Shown: piece after piece, positions 1-13,149 of the stretch | How positions within the stretch are numbered: the first letter of the stretch is position 1 | Layout of the letters: every line of letters begins with the position of its first letter | Origin: Lotus japonicus | Taxonomy: Eukaryota > Streptophyta > Magnoliopsida > Fabales > Fabaceae | DNA length: 64,000 nt | Reading direction: 5' to 3' | Assembly (NCBI RefSeq): GCF_012489685.1 | Contig: NC_080043.1 | Span: 79,438,292 to 79,502,291 of the forward strand | Position numbers and translations under genes: made by a program | The notes under the pieces: model-generated | The model's input: the letters and a program-made list of their open reading frames with translations, nothing else | Told to the model about the DNA's origin: nothing | The model's database searches: none

Positions 1-1379
1 ATTCTCCGTCTGGTGACATTTTCAGCAAAGGCGGTATGTGGAAGGTGGGTAATGGTAGGACCATCAACACTTGGGTGGATAAATGGGTTACAAGTGACGC
101 CCCCATGGTTTATAGTGAGGAGTTGGCTCAACAATTTGGGGTAGTTCACGTTTCTGATTTGATGGTGCCGGGAAGTTTGGTGTGGAACAAGCCGTTAATT
201 GAGTTTGTTTGTTGCCCCCTACTGCGCATGATATAATGGCGATGCCACTCCCCATTGTGGACCAGAATGATGTTTTCTACTGGCCTTGGACCCTTGATGG
301 CCACTACACTACCAAGTCTGGCTATGTTTTTCTGCAACAGGTAGCTGATAGAGGCCAAGGAGCTTCTTCACGAGCGCCTTCCCTCCCTAGCTCGTGCTGG
401 AAGAAGTTGTGGAAAGCTCCCACACTCCCTCGATTCTGCGAGACAACTTGGCGAGCTTGCATGGGAATTTTGCCGGTGCGTGCTGTTCTTCATGCGCATG
501 GATTGGCGGTGGACCCAACTTGTCCGCGGTGTCCAGCGGCGGAAGAAACGGTGGAGCATGCTCTTATTTTCTGCCCCATAGCGCAACCGGTCTAGTTCGC
601 TAGTCCCTTGGGTATCCGCTTGCAGCAGGTTAGACCTTTCCATGAGGTGCTTCTTGAGTTTTTGCAGCAGATGGAAGACGACGCTCTTGGCTCTTTCATG
701 GCAATCCTTTACGCGTTGTGGCTAGCTAAGAATGAGCTGATCTTCCAAGAAGCAACCACCACTGTAGAGCAGATTTTGAAGCGCGCAAGCTCCTTCCATC
801 CTCCCCACGAGCTACAGCCGCGGTGGTGCACGGGACGCGACGTTGGCCGGAGTTTTGGACCCGTCCAGCCGCTGGAACTTTCAAGGTGAATTTTGATGCT
901 ACTTTCCGGAGTGGAGGTGAGACTGGTTTTGGGCTGATTGCACGCAACTGTCGTGGTGAAGTCCTTGCAGCCGCATGTTCTTTCCTAGGCCGGGCAATCT
1001 CCTCTTCGGTGGCGGAAGCTCAAGCCTTGAGATGGTCGATGTTTATGGCGAAGGATCTTGGTTTCCGCCGGGTTGTCTTTGAGACTGAGTGCAAGGTGGT
1101 TTTTGATGCATGGAACTGTACTGGAGGTTACTCTATTTTAGATTCTATTTTAGTGGATTGTCGTTTTTTACTTCTGAACTTTGATGTCTTTGATTTACTT
1201 TTTGTCCACCGAACGGGTAACCGTGTGGCCGACGCTTTAGCTTCGTTGTCTTTCTCTTTTGGGGATTTTGTTTGGATTGAGGAGGTTCCTCAACAATTAT
1301 TTGGCTTGGTCCAAGATGATGTAACGGCCTCTAGGCCTTCTGTTTCTTCTTAATTGAATGAATGTTGATTTCAAAAAAA
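1..1379 (+). mobile_element. LINE (L1-type) 3' end, degenerate, cut by window edge
   Basis: This is the 3' part of a plant L1-type LINE. Conceptual translation gives three pieces in different frames. About 36-236 has the region preceding the zinc-binding domain (W-x-D-x-W, 'NGRTINTWVDKW'). About 209-595 has a zf-RVT domain with Cys residues in 'PTCPRCPAAEETVEHALIFC'. About 823-1353 has a non-LTR RNase H-like domain ('FKVNFDATF', 'ALRWSMFMAKDLGF', 'HRTGNRVADALASL'). A short A-run ends it at 1372-1379. The frame changes and stops mean it is a dead copy. The reverse transcriptase would lie upstream of the window. No target-site duplication can be tested because the 5' end is missing. Confidence 0.85.
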
Positions 1380-3141
1380 AGTTAAGCCATAAACTACAAC
1401 GTTTCCATTTCAATCTTTTCTTCCACATATTCAAAAAAAAAGCTCATTTTCTTCCACATAGGAAAATGAATTGTTGACACCTCTCCATCTTCACCCCTTG
1501 AGAGAGGTAGGAAGAGAAGCTAGATAATTGAGAGATATAATGTGTGATTTGATAGAAAATGAGAAAATAAATAGAAAGAATAAATAAGTGGAAATGAGAT
1601 AAATAAATAAAAAAGTGAAATGTGAACAAATATCATTATTGCTTCCACATATAATCTGACAAGTACACACTCTCATTTTACTCTTCTCTCATTCCGATTG
1701 ACTCATCTGAACTACTCCACTATTACTCTTTTAGGTAATTTTTCGTCCTAACGCCATCTATCCCAATCCGACGTTCCAATCAAATTCGAAAACCACTGAC
1801 ACTTTGCTCCAAACAACAACTTGACCACGACACTTCAACACAAAACACAGTGTCGACCACAACATCAACTCCCTCTACCTCTAACAACATTGTTGCTAAG
1901 CCTCCCATCCCCAAGCACTGCACTTCTATGTTGTTTTGTCAATGTCTTTTATTTCATTGATTATTCATGGTAAAGGAAGTAAAATTAAACGACTAACATT
2001 CTACTTTAAAGATCAACTATATGTTAAGCTATGTTTGGTAGGGGACAGAGATGCTGGACGCTTGGACCTACCCTAGTCACTAAATTTTTTGTAAGGCAAT
2101 TTTCGTTTTCGTCCTTGTCTCCACAGGGAAATTTCCCAATATCAATGCCTCAAAGAGGAAAATTCTACCGAAATCTTCATATGCAATTGGAAATTGTCAT
2201 CCTTAACTTGCATTGTCTGTATTTCAAGCCTAACAAGCTCTTGCATAAAAGAATCTTAGATTCATGTGTCTATTACTAACAAACATAAACTTTTAGAATA
2301 ATTAATTTATGGCAAAGGTGAAAAAAGTGGGGCATGAAGGAGGAGGAGTTGAGATGGAGGTGAGGGATGGACACATAGGAATTGAAAACTTTCAAAACAT
2401 TTCACATTGGTCCCTAAGTCAAATCAACCTAGTTCGCATAGTACATACACTAAACACGTTAATGGCCATAGAAACATGTTGGAGAAGAAGATTGACATTA
2501 AGACCAATGTGACTGACATTTAAAAAATCAAAGACTAATTTAATTACCTATTTGAATGAATAGTATGAGAATTAATGACCGACCTTATATTTTTCATGTT
2601 TCGAAGTTAACCATTTAGTCTTCTTTTTACAAAATCAATAAACTATTTATAAGCACGATTGAATCAATAAAATATTTAGTTAACTTTCCAAATCTATTAG
2701 ATAAATAATGTTATTTTAACATCCCATTTTCACCTCTACTTTAACATCACATTTACCTAAGTATACCAGTCATTTTCTTTTGTTTGTACTGATCACTCTT
2801 ATTTGCCAGACAGAATTATACTAATACAGTAATACCTCTTTCTACATTCGTATGGATTATAGTACTATTTGTCGTTTGCTAAGCTGACTTAGAGTCTTCT
2901 CTCACATTTTCTACCCAAACAAAGCTGTATCCTTTATGTCTTCCATCACTCTCAAAGTTGCTTTGCTTGAACAGTACTGGCCATAAAAATAAAAATAAAA
3001 AATCTTTCTTCTTGATTAAGATAAATTGCATGTAACATTTTTTAGTTTTGAACTCTTCTGCTCTCTCTGTTTGGTTCCTGGGTAAGGAAAATAAAGGACT
3101 AAGGTATTTTCTCACTGGATGTGGTAGTAGCTTAATTAATC
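1380..3141. other. Intergenic DNA upstream of CNGC
   Basis: AT-rich sequence with no reading frame that looks coding. A stretch near 2025-2180 begins 'gctatgtttggtaggggac', a phrase typical of short plant DNA transposons, but I could not find a matching inverted end. The last few hundred bases presumably hold the CNGC promoter and 5' UTR. No clear TATA box position can be assigned. Confidence 0.5.
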
Positions 3142-6100
3142 ATGTCTTCAAAGGGACAGAAATTTGTGAGGTTTGTTATCTCAATCCTGATTTTTCTCAG
3201 TAATTCATTTCCTTTTGTACCAGAAAAAAATTGTTCAATTCCTTTTACTAAATTTTTATTGATTTTTTGTTTAATATGTGACAAATTGGCACCAAACAAA
3301 GAAATTCATAATTCAAATATGATCATGTTACTAAGAATGCCAAAATAGTTGAACTGATGATAAACTATGTGTAGTTTTCAAAGTTAATTGTCAATTATGG
3401 GTTGAGAACAAGATTACTAGCTTCTCTAATTGACTAACTGTGGTTCAAACTAACTTCACTTTTGTTGTCAATGATGGAAACTATAGATGCTAAATTGCTA
3501 ATATATACTAATATACCTGATTCTTATTTAAAAATGCTTAACTGAGTTTACTATGTCCAGGTTTGAAGATTGGAGGTCAGAGTCATCTCTAAGTATTGAG
3601 CAGAAAGATTCTACTAGTGATGGATTTCTTAAAAGAAAAGTTAAATCAAGTCCAGTAAATGATGGTTCAACAGAAAAACTGGCTTCTAGGTGCAAGGTGC
3701 TTGATCCACAAGGTTCACTACTTCAGAAATGGAACAAAATTTTTGTAATAACCTGTGTGATGGCAATCTCTGTGGACCCTTTGTTCTTTTACATCCCTGT
3801 GATTGATGACAAGAGGAAGTGCCTTGATTTGGATGGAGCACTGAAGATTACTGCTGGTGTTTTTCGCACGTTCTTTGATCTTTTCTACATTCTTCGCATC
3901 ATCTTTCAGTTTCGAACCGGGTTCATTGCCCCTTCTTCACGTGTATTTGGAAGGGGTGAGCTGGTTGATGATCCTCGAGCCATAGTGATGAGATACTTGA
4001 GTTCTCACTTCATCATTGACATTCTATCAATTATTCCACTTCCTCAGGTATCTTAATCTCCTCTTTTACTCATTCTCAAGTCAGAAATGCATTTTTATAT
4101 ACCATCAAAAGTCAATTGAGTGTTAAATTACTCTTTAACCATATTTTACACAGAGGCATTAGGATGAATTCGGATCCTCTTCTGGACTGCAGCCTTTGCA
4201 GCAACAAAATGACTAAGTGTTTGAAAGTGTTGACAAATTTAACTTTTTTTAATCAATCTCAACCATTTAATGCCCAGGAAAATTGGAGAGCATTACACTC
4301 CTTTTGGTATTTTTCCCATCATGAATACCATGTAGTCAAAATGAAGGAAACTTCTATTACAATTTCTAGTTCAATTTGATGTGGAAGACATGCTTTTATG
4401 TTGTTTTAACACTTATAATGTGTTCTTAGATGGTCATTTTAGCTCTTATTCCAATCCCAAAATGCTCAGCTCCATATCTGGAAAAGGATTTGTTGAAGTA
4501 TACAGTAATAGCTCAGTATATACCAAGACTTTTGAGGATCTATCCACTGTTCAAAGAAGTAACAAGCACTTCTGGCATATTGACTGAGACAGCCTGGGCT
4601 GGAGCTGCTTATAATCTTTTTCTCTATATGCTGGGAAGTCATGTAAGCTGATTTTCTTATATATTCAAAGAACCTCATCTTGTTCCTAGTTATCATGCTA
4701 AGTCATGGCAAACAAGCCAAGTATATATAATGTGACATACCAGGTTGTTGGAGCTTTCTGGTATCTGTTTTCAGTGGAATCAGAGGTGCGGTGCTGGCGC
4801 CGGCTCTTGAAGAATACTACATACTCTCATGATTCCTACCTGAGCTGTGGACAAGGCAATCCCATTGTTCTATCGCTTCTCAATAGCTCTACTTCTTGCC
4901 CTTACATTGATCCTGATGACATTGAAGACCCAACAGTTTACAATTTTGGGATATTTATAGAAGCTCTAAAGTCTCGCGTGGTGGAGTCGACTGCTGACTT
5001 TCATCAGAAGTTCTTCTACTGCTTTTGGTGGGGTTTGAGAAATGTAAGGTAGGTGAATGATCTTCTCTTTTCTTGAATCCATATGTAAGGTTCAAATTCT
5101 AGTCCTTTGGCACTTCTATATTCTTGTGTTCTTAATTTTGTTCGGAATGTACCTGTAGACTTATCATTAGTTAGTGTTCGTAACATCTTATCAAGGAAAG
5201 CTCAAACAGCAATCTATTTAATGATGGAGGCTAGAAGCTTTTCAAAAGTCAGAATTTTTGTTGCTTTTTGCAGCTCTGTTGGGCAAAACCTCAAGACAAG
5301 TACTTATGTTGGAGAGATATTCTTTGCTATCTTCATTGCCACCTTTGGATTGGTGCTATTTGCACTACTTATTGGAAACATGCAGGTAAATCTTGGCCAG
5401 GACTATGAGATGAGATCATAGACATAACTAGGATCTTGCATATATGTGTCACTAATCACACTTACCTAGTCATAGATATAGAGCCTGTTTGGTTGCAGAC
5501 CAAAGAACACTTATTGGAGCTTATCCAGCGCTTATTTTAGTCGATAAAATCCAATAAATGCTTTTTAGTCTGTGTCAAATGGGTCTATAGTAAAATTCAT
5601 GAGTCCTTAGGCAAGTTAATGGTGTTTGTGTTGGAGTAGGTACTAAGCATTCAAAGGAACAGGTTTTAAACCTTAAATAGGCAAACTACACTAACATCAA
5701 ATCACTGATACCATGCCTTCCATTGGAAACCAAATTTTCATCAATTGTGAGTGTTAAAACAGCCAACTATCTGACACCCCTCTTGTTTATTGAATGCATG
5801 GGTTGTGTTGATCATTGTCACAGAAATTTCTACAATCTACAACTGTTAGAGTTGAAGAGATGAGAATCAAAAGGCGGGACGCAGAACAGTGGATGTGCCA
5901 CCGTATGCTACCTGACTTCTTGAAGGAAAGAATTAGAAGGTATGAACAATACAAATGGCAAGAAAATAGAGGTGTTGAAGAGGAGACGTTAATTCGCAAC
6001 CTCCCCAAAGATCTTAGAAGGGACATCAGGCGTCATCTTTGCTTAGATTTACTTAAAAAAGTGGGTATCATACTTAACGATCTCCTAATTTGGTTGGTTT

Positions 6101-7545
6101 TTCTTGGTCCTCCAACCTATGCTCAAGTATGTATAATGAACATTTTATGCTCTTGTTGTTTTAGGTGCCAATGTTTGAGAACATGGATAACCAATTGTTG
6201 GATGCAATGTGTGATAGACTAAAGCCAGTCCTTTACACAGAGAAAAGTTCCATAGTTCGTGAAGGAGATCCAGTTGATGAAATGCTCTTCATTATGCGTG
6301 GAAAAATTGCTACTGCCACAACAAATGGTGGAAGAACTGGTTTCTTCAACTCCTCTGTACTAAAGGCCGGTGACTTCTGTGGAGAAGAGCTTCTAACATG
6401 GGCCTTGGATCCAAACACCTCCTCAAACCTACCCATTTCAACTAGAACAGTGGAAACTATTTCAGAAGTTGAAGCCTTTGCTCTCATGCCTGATGACTTG
6501 AAGTTTGTTACTTCCCAATTTCGACGCCTTATAAACAGCAACCAACTCCAGCACACTTTCAGGCAAGGCTTCATACTTTCACCTTTGGTAATGCATAACT
6601 AGAATTTTGTGGAAAAAGTGTCAACACTGTAGGAAACAAGGTGCATATTAGATCATCTAAAACATTGACCTTACATTCTAAGAGTAGTAAGCTTAGATCA
6701 TCCAATCAAATTCATTATAACAATGCCAGATTGGTAGACAATCAACAATCATGTTTTTATTTTTGAAAAAAATCATGTTGAGAAGTCTCACGTTAACTAG
6801 AGATATGACCAAATAATTTGTTGTATAGGGTAGAGCAATCCTCACCCAAGAGCTAGTGTTGGAGTATAGTTAGTAGGTCTAACCTGAAATTTAAGATGGT
6901 TTTAGAGTCTATCTTAAATCCAACAAAATTTCACGCTTCATATGTCCAACCTGAGAGAGTGTGCTAAGAGATCTCACATTATCTAGAGATATGGCCTAAT
7001 AAATCCTTATGTAAGGTACAACAATCCTCACCCCAGCTAACTTTTGGAGTAGGATAAGGTCAAACCCCAAATTTAAGACTTGTCAAACACAAATGAGCAA
7101 GAATAGCCTGTTAGGCATATCCAATTAGACCTATGAGAAAATATGAGACTATGGTAAAGATCTTATAATAAATCATATCTTAAAATGAAAAAAGAAGAAA
7201 GAAAATGTGCTTGACAACCTCATTGAATGAGCACAATGTTTGAGCAGGTTCTACTCCTTACAATGGAGGACATGGGCTGCCTGTTTCATACAAGCAGCTT
7301 GGCGTAGATGCAGGAAAAAGAAGACTGAGAGGTTATTACGTGAAGCAGAAGAAAGGCTAGATGGTTTTGAGAGTGAGGCAGGGTCCTCACCAAGCTTTGT
7401 ATCCACCGTATTTGCATCAAGGTTTGTATCGAATGTGCGGCCCATGCGAAGTGGCAAACGCATGCGCAACAAAATGCCACAGACACAGAGACTACTACCC
7501 TTGCTGCCTCAGAAGCCATCTGATTTCACTGCACAAAAAGACTAG
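3142..7545 (+). CDS. CNGC: Cyclic nucleotide-gated ion channel (plant CNGC, CNGC1-like)
   Basis: This encodes a plasma-membrane-type cation channel gated by cyclic nucleotides and calmodulin. The exons are 3142-3170, 3561-4047, 4430-4642, 4744-5048, 5274-5385, 5824-6060, 6165-6562 and 7248-7545. They join in phase to 692 aa, the usual CNGC length. The start is the MSSKGQKFVRFEDW N-terminus; exon 1 is only 29 nt. S1 is near residues 68-91. The S4-like 'QYIPRLLRIYPLFKEV' is at 201-216 and the plant 'ETAWAGAAYNLFLYML' helix at 224-239. The pore filter is G348-Q349-N350. The C-linker starts with 'KFLQSTTVRVEEMR' at 383, the cyclic nucleotide-binding domain spans about 462-590, and an IQ calmodulin site ('CFIQAAWRR') lies near 607-615. 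The filter and linker resemble Arabidopsis group I (CNGC1/10/13). The last intron uses a GC donor (6563). The subgroup is inferred from memory of the family. Confidence 0.93.
6785..7085. repeat. Degenerate direct repeat inside the last CNGC intron
   Basis: Two diverged copies of a roughly 180-bp segment lie in tandem. Each contains 'tctcac(g/a)tt', then 'ctagagatatg', then 'caatcctcaccc', then a stretch mentioning 'ttggagta'. The first starts near 6785 and the second near 6970. The phrase 'ctagagatatggcc' is common in dispersed plant repeats, so this is probably transposon debris. It makes this GC-AG intron the longest of the gene (685 bp). Confidence 0.6.
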
Positions 7546-7997
7546 GGGTGTTGTAGACTGTAATTTTGATTGCAAGTTTAATTTGTTTTATTGGCACAAC
7601 GAAGAAACTTATCACATGTGGGGCTCAAGAGCAATATATATGTTCGTTGAAAAATTGTGTAATGTGAATTAGAGTACAATGGTATTATTGGATTGCAGAA
7701 ATTGGTGTGTGCAATCGAAGATGGAAGAGACAGTTTGATGAGAAAGAGAACTATCGTGAAGCGTATAAATAAGGAATAATATAGAAAAGCTTAGGGCCTT
7801 GAGAGGCCACATACAAGTAACCTCATTTTTAAAACACTTCATTTCCACTTCTTTTTGTTTCTATCTCTCTCCTCTTAATATCTATCACATCTTATACTTT
7901 CTCTCTCTTACTTTTCCTTTTCTTCCTATCTCTCTCATCATTCCACCTCAAAAGAGAGGTGTGTAAGTAACATTACTCTACTCAAATTCCTTAATAT

Positions 7998-8191
7998 AAG
8001 AATCAATGTTTGGGGTAGGACAATAGTATTCTTGTGTTAGGCTATCTGGAAGTATGACTCTGTGTAATTTGTATTTTGTAATTTACTTTTTGTACTCCTG
8101 TAGGTTCTAGTCTTTCTTTGACTAGCTCCCCTCCTTTGTATTCGGGTTAGCACCCCTTGTGCTAGTGGTCAAAAAAAAAAAAGAATCAATG
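7998..8191 (+). mobile_element. Short retroposon (5'-truncated LINE or SINE) with target-site duplication
   Basis: An 11-bp direct repeat, aagaatcaatg, flanks the element at 7998-8008 and 8181-8191. Between them lie about 160 bp ending in a run of A at 8171-8182. An A-tail plus a duplication of this length is the signature of LINE-type target-primed insertion. A sequence resembling a pol III B box (aggttctagtc) is present near 8101, which leaves a SINE possible, but I see no convincing A box. No coding content. Confidence 0.7.
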
Positions 8192-9000
8192 ATCCCCCAC
8201 CCTTGTTGTATTACTGAAAGACTCTCAAATGGATTCACAAGTACTTATCCCTTTGAATCAGCTCATTCTTCAGGTTTCCCCATGAAGGTTATAGGCTTAT
8301 AGCTCACTCTCAAATAAAGATATAAAGTAAAAAGAATAAAGTCTATTAAATGCTCCATTAAAGATGAAGAAGAATAAGAAGAAGATGAAGTGGTTAAAGA
8401 AGATGAAGGGGTTAAAGAAGTTTCTGATTTTTTATTTTTTAATTCATTTTTTGTTTTTTTATTTATGAAGAGGGGTGAGAATAGTAAAATGAGGGGTGTA
8501 GTAAGTAATTTCTGTTAGAATTTTGACGGAATGATCATTAATGCTAACGGAGCCATTCGTTTAGGACTAGATCTGCTATTTTCATTCGTGTAGAACCAAA
8601 AATGCAAAAATGCAATTCGTGTGGGACCAAAGGTGCAATTAAGCCAAGATTGAACCAATGATCTATCGCCCCTTCCATTCAAATCTTAGCCAAACACACC
8701 TTCAAATCTAGTTTGGACTCCTGAACTTTTAAACACTTTCTAGTTTGTACTATACATTGTTTTTTTTTTTTGAAACCTTGTACTATACATTGTTGAATAT
8801 TAATTATTAATTAAAAATCATTATTTTTTAATTAAATCTAAAAAAATCATTATATTAAATATTAATAATTTAAGCACCAACATAATATATTTATTATGTG
8901 GTAAAATTATTTAATAACAATACCAATTCCTAGTCAATATTAAAGAATTTTTCTGTCAAAATAATATTTAAAAAAAACATATTAGTAGATTATTCCCTCC

Positions 9001-9296
9001 GTCATTGTCATTGCCACCATCACAACCGCCACCATTTTCCAACACCGCCACCACCCGAACCACCATTGTCACCACCACCACAGTACCCTCGACAATACCC
9101 TCCACCACCACCACTGTCGTCTTTACCGTCATCGTCATCGTCACTACCATTACCACTACCGTCACTACCTACCACCACAACTCACCACCATTGCCACCAC
9201 TACCACAACCACCGCTCACCGTCACCACTGCGACCACCGCCATCACCCGCCCCACCACGACTATCGTTGTCGCAACCACCATCTTCATCACTCAAC
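9001..9296. repeat. ACC/CAC-rich low-complexity block
   Basis: This is an irregular trinucleotide-rich tract of CCA, CAC, ATC and GTC units. It keeps long threonine/proline/serine-rich frames open on several strands, but these are a by-product of the repeat and not evidence of a gene. It ends about 320 bp before the ALG11 start codon. Confidence 0.8.
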
Positions 9297-9619
9297 ACCA
9301 CTATCTTCATTTATATTATTTATCATTATTCAATACTTCATTAAACATAGAATTATATTAACTTAAAAAATATGAAAGGTAATCCCAAATTAAAGGTTTT
9401 TTTTAACAGTCCCAAATTAAAGGTAATCCTCTCTTAATCTTGTATTTCTATTCATAACGTGTCTTCTTCAATTTTACTGAATATGACTATATGCTTTCCC
9501 AAGTTTTATTTTATTTGATATATCATCATATATTTAATATAATATTCTCTTAATATTGTTCTTAGATTTTCCTCTCTGAACATTTCACAGCAACAGGTTG
9601 CGATCCCTCAACGTTGAGG

Positions 9620-12600
9620 ATGCTAATCGTTGCAGTCATCACTGCATTTAGCGCCGTTGCGGTTGTCGGAATTTGCTTCGGCGCAATCAACGGCAGGCTT
9701 CGGAGGAAAAGCGCGGTGGGGTTCTTCCATCCATACACCAACGACGGCGGCGGCGGAGAGAGGGTTCTGTGGTGCGCGGTGAGAGGCATCCAAGAGGAGA
9801 ATCCTGACCTCCAGTGCCTCGTCTACACCGGAGATCACGATGCCACACCACAATCCTTGACGACTCGAGCCCTTGATCGCTTTGGAGTCAGCCTCCTCTC
9901 CCCTCCTCTGGTACCTTCCTTTCTTCATTTCTCAAACCCCTTTAATGGTTTGAGTGCCCATTTTATGTGATCAAGTGAGACTCACTACAAAGTTGTTGTT
10001 TTTTTGTTCTTTCCTTATGTGGGTGTTTGTTTATATTCTAGAACTGACTTGACCTTTATGTGGGTAATTGAATTTAAAGAATTTTGGAGCACCTTTGATT
10101 GAATTAACTTATCCAATACATAGTAGAACAATGACTACTGAATAGCTAAATTATGATATAATAATACTCTTAAATTATAGAGATTTAGGACTCAATTGGT
10201 ACTGAAACTCTTGATTGTCACATAAGGATGTGATTAATCAGCAAAGGAAAGAAATATAAGTCCTTATAAATTGGTGCTAGATAGTGAAGTTCAAAGGGGA
10301 AGAAAGTCAATTAGCAAGAGACTGATCTTTAGACATTTGGCTCTTTGTGAACTGGGAAAGGAAGTCAAATATGAATTTGCTTGCTTAGCAAGTTGAAGTC
10401 TTGATGGGAAGGAGGAGATAACAAATGTTTGATCTTGATAATGGCATGGTACAGAACAAAAGCTGGATCACATCTAACCATGTAACAAGATAGATGTGAT
10501 GATTATTTGCTTATATGAAGTAAATGCATATTATTGCAATGGTAAATGATAGTACTTATTTTGAAACCTATTCTGCTAGAGTTCATTTTGTTTGTCAAAA
10601 AGCTTGATAGCTTGTGTCTTATTTGTTATCTGCATTTCTCAGGTGGTGCATTTGTACAAGAGAAAGTGGATTGAAGAAACCACTTATCCACACTTTACAA
10701 TGATTGGCCAAAGTCTGGGTTCTGTGTATCTTGCATGGGAAGCTTTGTGCAAGTTTACCCCTTTATATTATTTTGACACGAGTGGATATGCTTTTACATA
10801 TCCACTTGCCCGCTTGTTTGGATGCAAAGTTATTTGCTATACACATTACCCTACTATCAGTTCAGACATGCTATCTCGTGTTCGTCAGCGCAGCTTGATG
10901 TATAATAATGATGCCGTAGTTGCAAAAAGGTTTGATTTCGAATCATTGGCTTTTTTGTATTCCCTCTTCTACTTTAAGTCATACTTAGTGAGTTTTCCTT
11001 ACCCTCTTTTCTCTACTTGTTCGATGATGGTACTGGTCCTTCCTTTTCAATATATCATAAATTTTAGTAAACAGTTTATTCAAATTATTTTAAGTAGATG
11101 CGTCTCTAAAAGTAGTAGCCCCTTATGCTCCTGAATCCTGATCATTATTTAATTTTTATGTTAATCTTTTGATGTATAGTTTGATGATGTTCACTTTTTT
11201 ACAGACTGATTCCTTTCACTTACTTCCTCTTACCCTTTAGTGCATATCATTTCTATTTCCAAAGTTGTAACACAGATTCTGGTAATTCAGAAACTTCATG
11301 GTCTATCTTTAGGGAGAAACTTAGATCAAGTTCCTTAAATCAATTTCATCAAGTTTACCAATCATGTGATGACACATGTGCAACTATTTCTAAAAATAAA
11401 TGTCATTTATTAAGAATTTATTATCAAAATTTGAAAAATTACACTTAAACTTGATGGAATGGAGGTAAGGAACTTGATCTAAGTTTTATCCCTATCTTTA
11501 TGCTCTTATTGTAACTATTCTTAACTAAAAACTATAGTTATATGATTCCTGTAAATGAATCTTTAATCTTTAATAATTATGAACTATAAATTTTCAACAC
11601 TTTATTTTACCTCTAATCCTCATTTAAGGAATCTGACAGTTATTTTTTGGCAGTGCTTGGCTTTCTCGGTGCAAAATAGTCTATTATACATTCTTCAGTT
11701 TCTTGTATGGGATTGTTGGATCTTGCGCACACCTAGCTATGGTCAATTCATCTTGGACCAAATCTCATATTGAAAAGCTTTGGGGAGTTCCAGATCGTAT
11801 TAAGCGAGTCTATCCTCCTTGTGATACTTCAGGGCTTCAGGTTTGCAATTTGTTCTTTTGCGTCCCGAAATTATATTTGGTATATTGTTAAATCCGTCTC
11901 TTCCATGTCACTTTTGGGTGGTTACTTGTTGCTTTGTGTCATGTAAGGCTCTGATGGTCCTTTTCTCTTATGTTTTCCTCAATAATAGGATATTTACCTT
12001 TTTTTTCTTGCATTGTGTGGACAATGTTGTTTGAACCTATAACCTCATGAAAAATACCCAAGTCCCCCACCATTAGCCCAATCCAAGTGGCCTATATTTA
12101 CCAAATGTTTAAAGCTTATGCTTGCACATTTAGTTCAAACTTGAATCTAACATCAGTACTCAGTCTTTCCCTATTTCACTAGTTATTAAGATCACTATTG
12201 TGAGCGAGAGACATTAATTTTGAAGATTTAACTATACATGCATGATTGAGATTTAATTCCTCTCTTTATATATTATGTACATATAACCTAGTGAGGTAAT
12301 CAACATTGGAATCTAACAGGTAAGCCGTATGGGCAGGTGCTTCCTTTGGAAAGATCAGCTGAAATTCCTGTAATAATATCTGTTGCGCAATTTCGGCCAG
12401 AGAAGGTAGGCATACTCTTATCAACTTTGTGAGGGGGTACAACAATTTTTGGTGGCTCATTTGGGCCTATGTTGGTATCAAGTTACATGTTTCTTTTCAA
12501 CGTAGGCTCATACTCTCCAACTTGAGGCCTTTTCAGCTGCTATTAAGAGATTAGATTCTGGCTTGCCAAAACCTAAGCTCCAGTTTGTGGGCAGCTGTAG

Positions 12601-13101
12601 AAATAAATCAGATGAGGAAAGACTTCAAATGTTAGAAAAGAAAGCAATTGAGCTGAATGTGAATGAACAAGTGGAATTTTACAAGAATGTAACATACAGG
12701 TTAGTTCTAGTGGTTTTAATCTTGTTTTTTTTTATCAGTGAAAAACACTTTCTCTGAAGAATAAAAAATTTACTAAATTATGTTCTTTAGAAAGCATACC
12801 TCTTATTCCTCTGTTAATGGCATATGATAGTTACCAGTCCATCTAGCATCGAGTGCTTAGATATTGATTATTGGATTTTGTACATTACTTTGGTAGTCAA
12901 TTGGAATTGGATTATGTACTGATTATTACGAAAAACTTCGTGGAACTTCATAGTGTTTTCTGGTCTCAAATGACTTGCCTAACTCTCAAGCTTTGTGTGT
13001 TGGATCACACTACTATTGATGACTAGTTTAGATGTCTTTGTTCATTGCTTCATTTAACTACATAAAATGCAACATTACTAATGCTTCTACTAGCGCACAC
13101 A

Positions 13102-13149
<48 letters not shown>

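Larger units (their letters stand above)
7546..9619. other. CNGC 3' UTR and intergenic DNA before ALG11
   Basis: The stretch starts with the CNGC 3' UTR and holds a short retroposon at 7998-8191 and an ACC/CAC-rich low-complexity block at 9001-9296, both listed separately. Around 8520-8650 there is text of the type 'gtgtgggaccaaaggtgcaatt', a phrase common at plant transposon termini, but no matching second end was found. The last 100 bases are the likely ALG11 5' UTR. Confidence 0.5.

Noticed and set aside
3553..3560. ATG at 3553 as the CNGC start
   Set aside because: It spans the acceptor of intron 1. The upstream 29-nt exon beginning at 3142 supplies MSSKGQKFVR and joins in phase to 'FEDW', matching the family's N-terminus.
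9005..9361. Threonine/proline-rich protein
   Set aside because: Translation of an ACC/CAC-rich low-complexity tract, open in several frames, with no start context or homolog.
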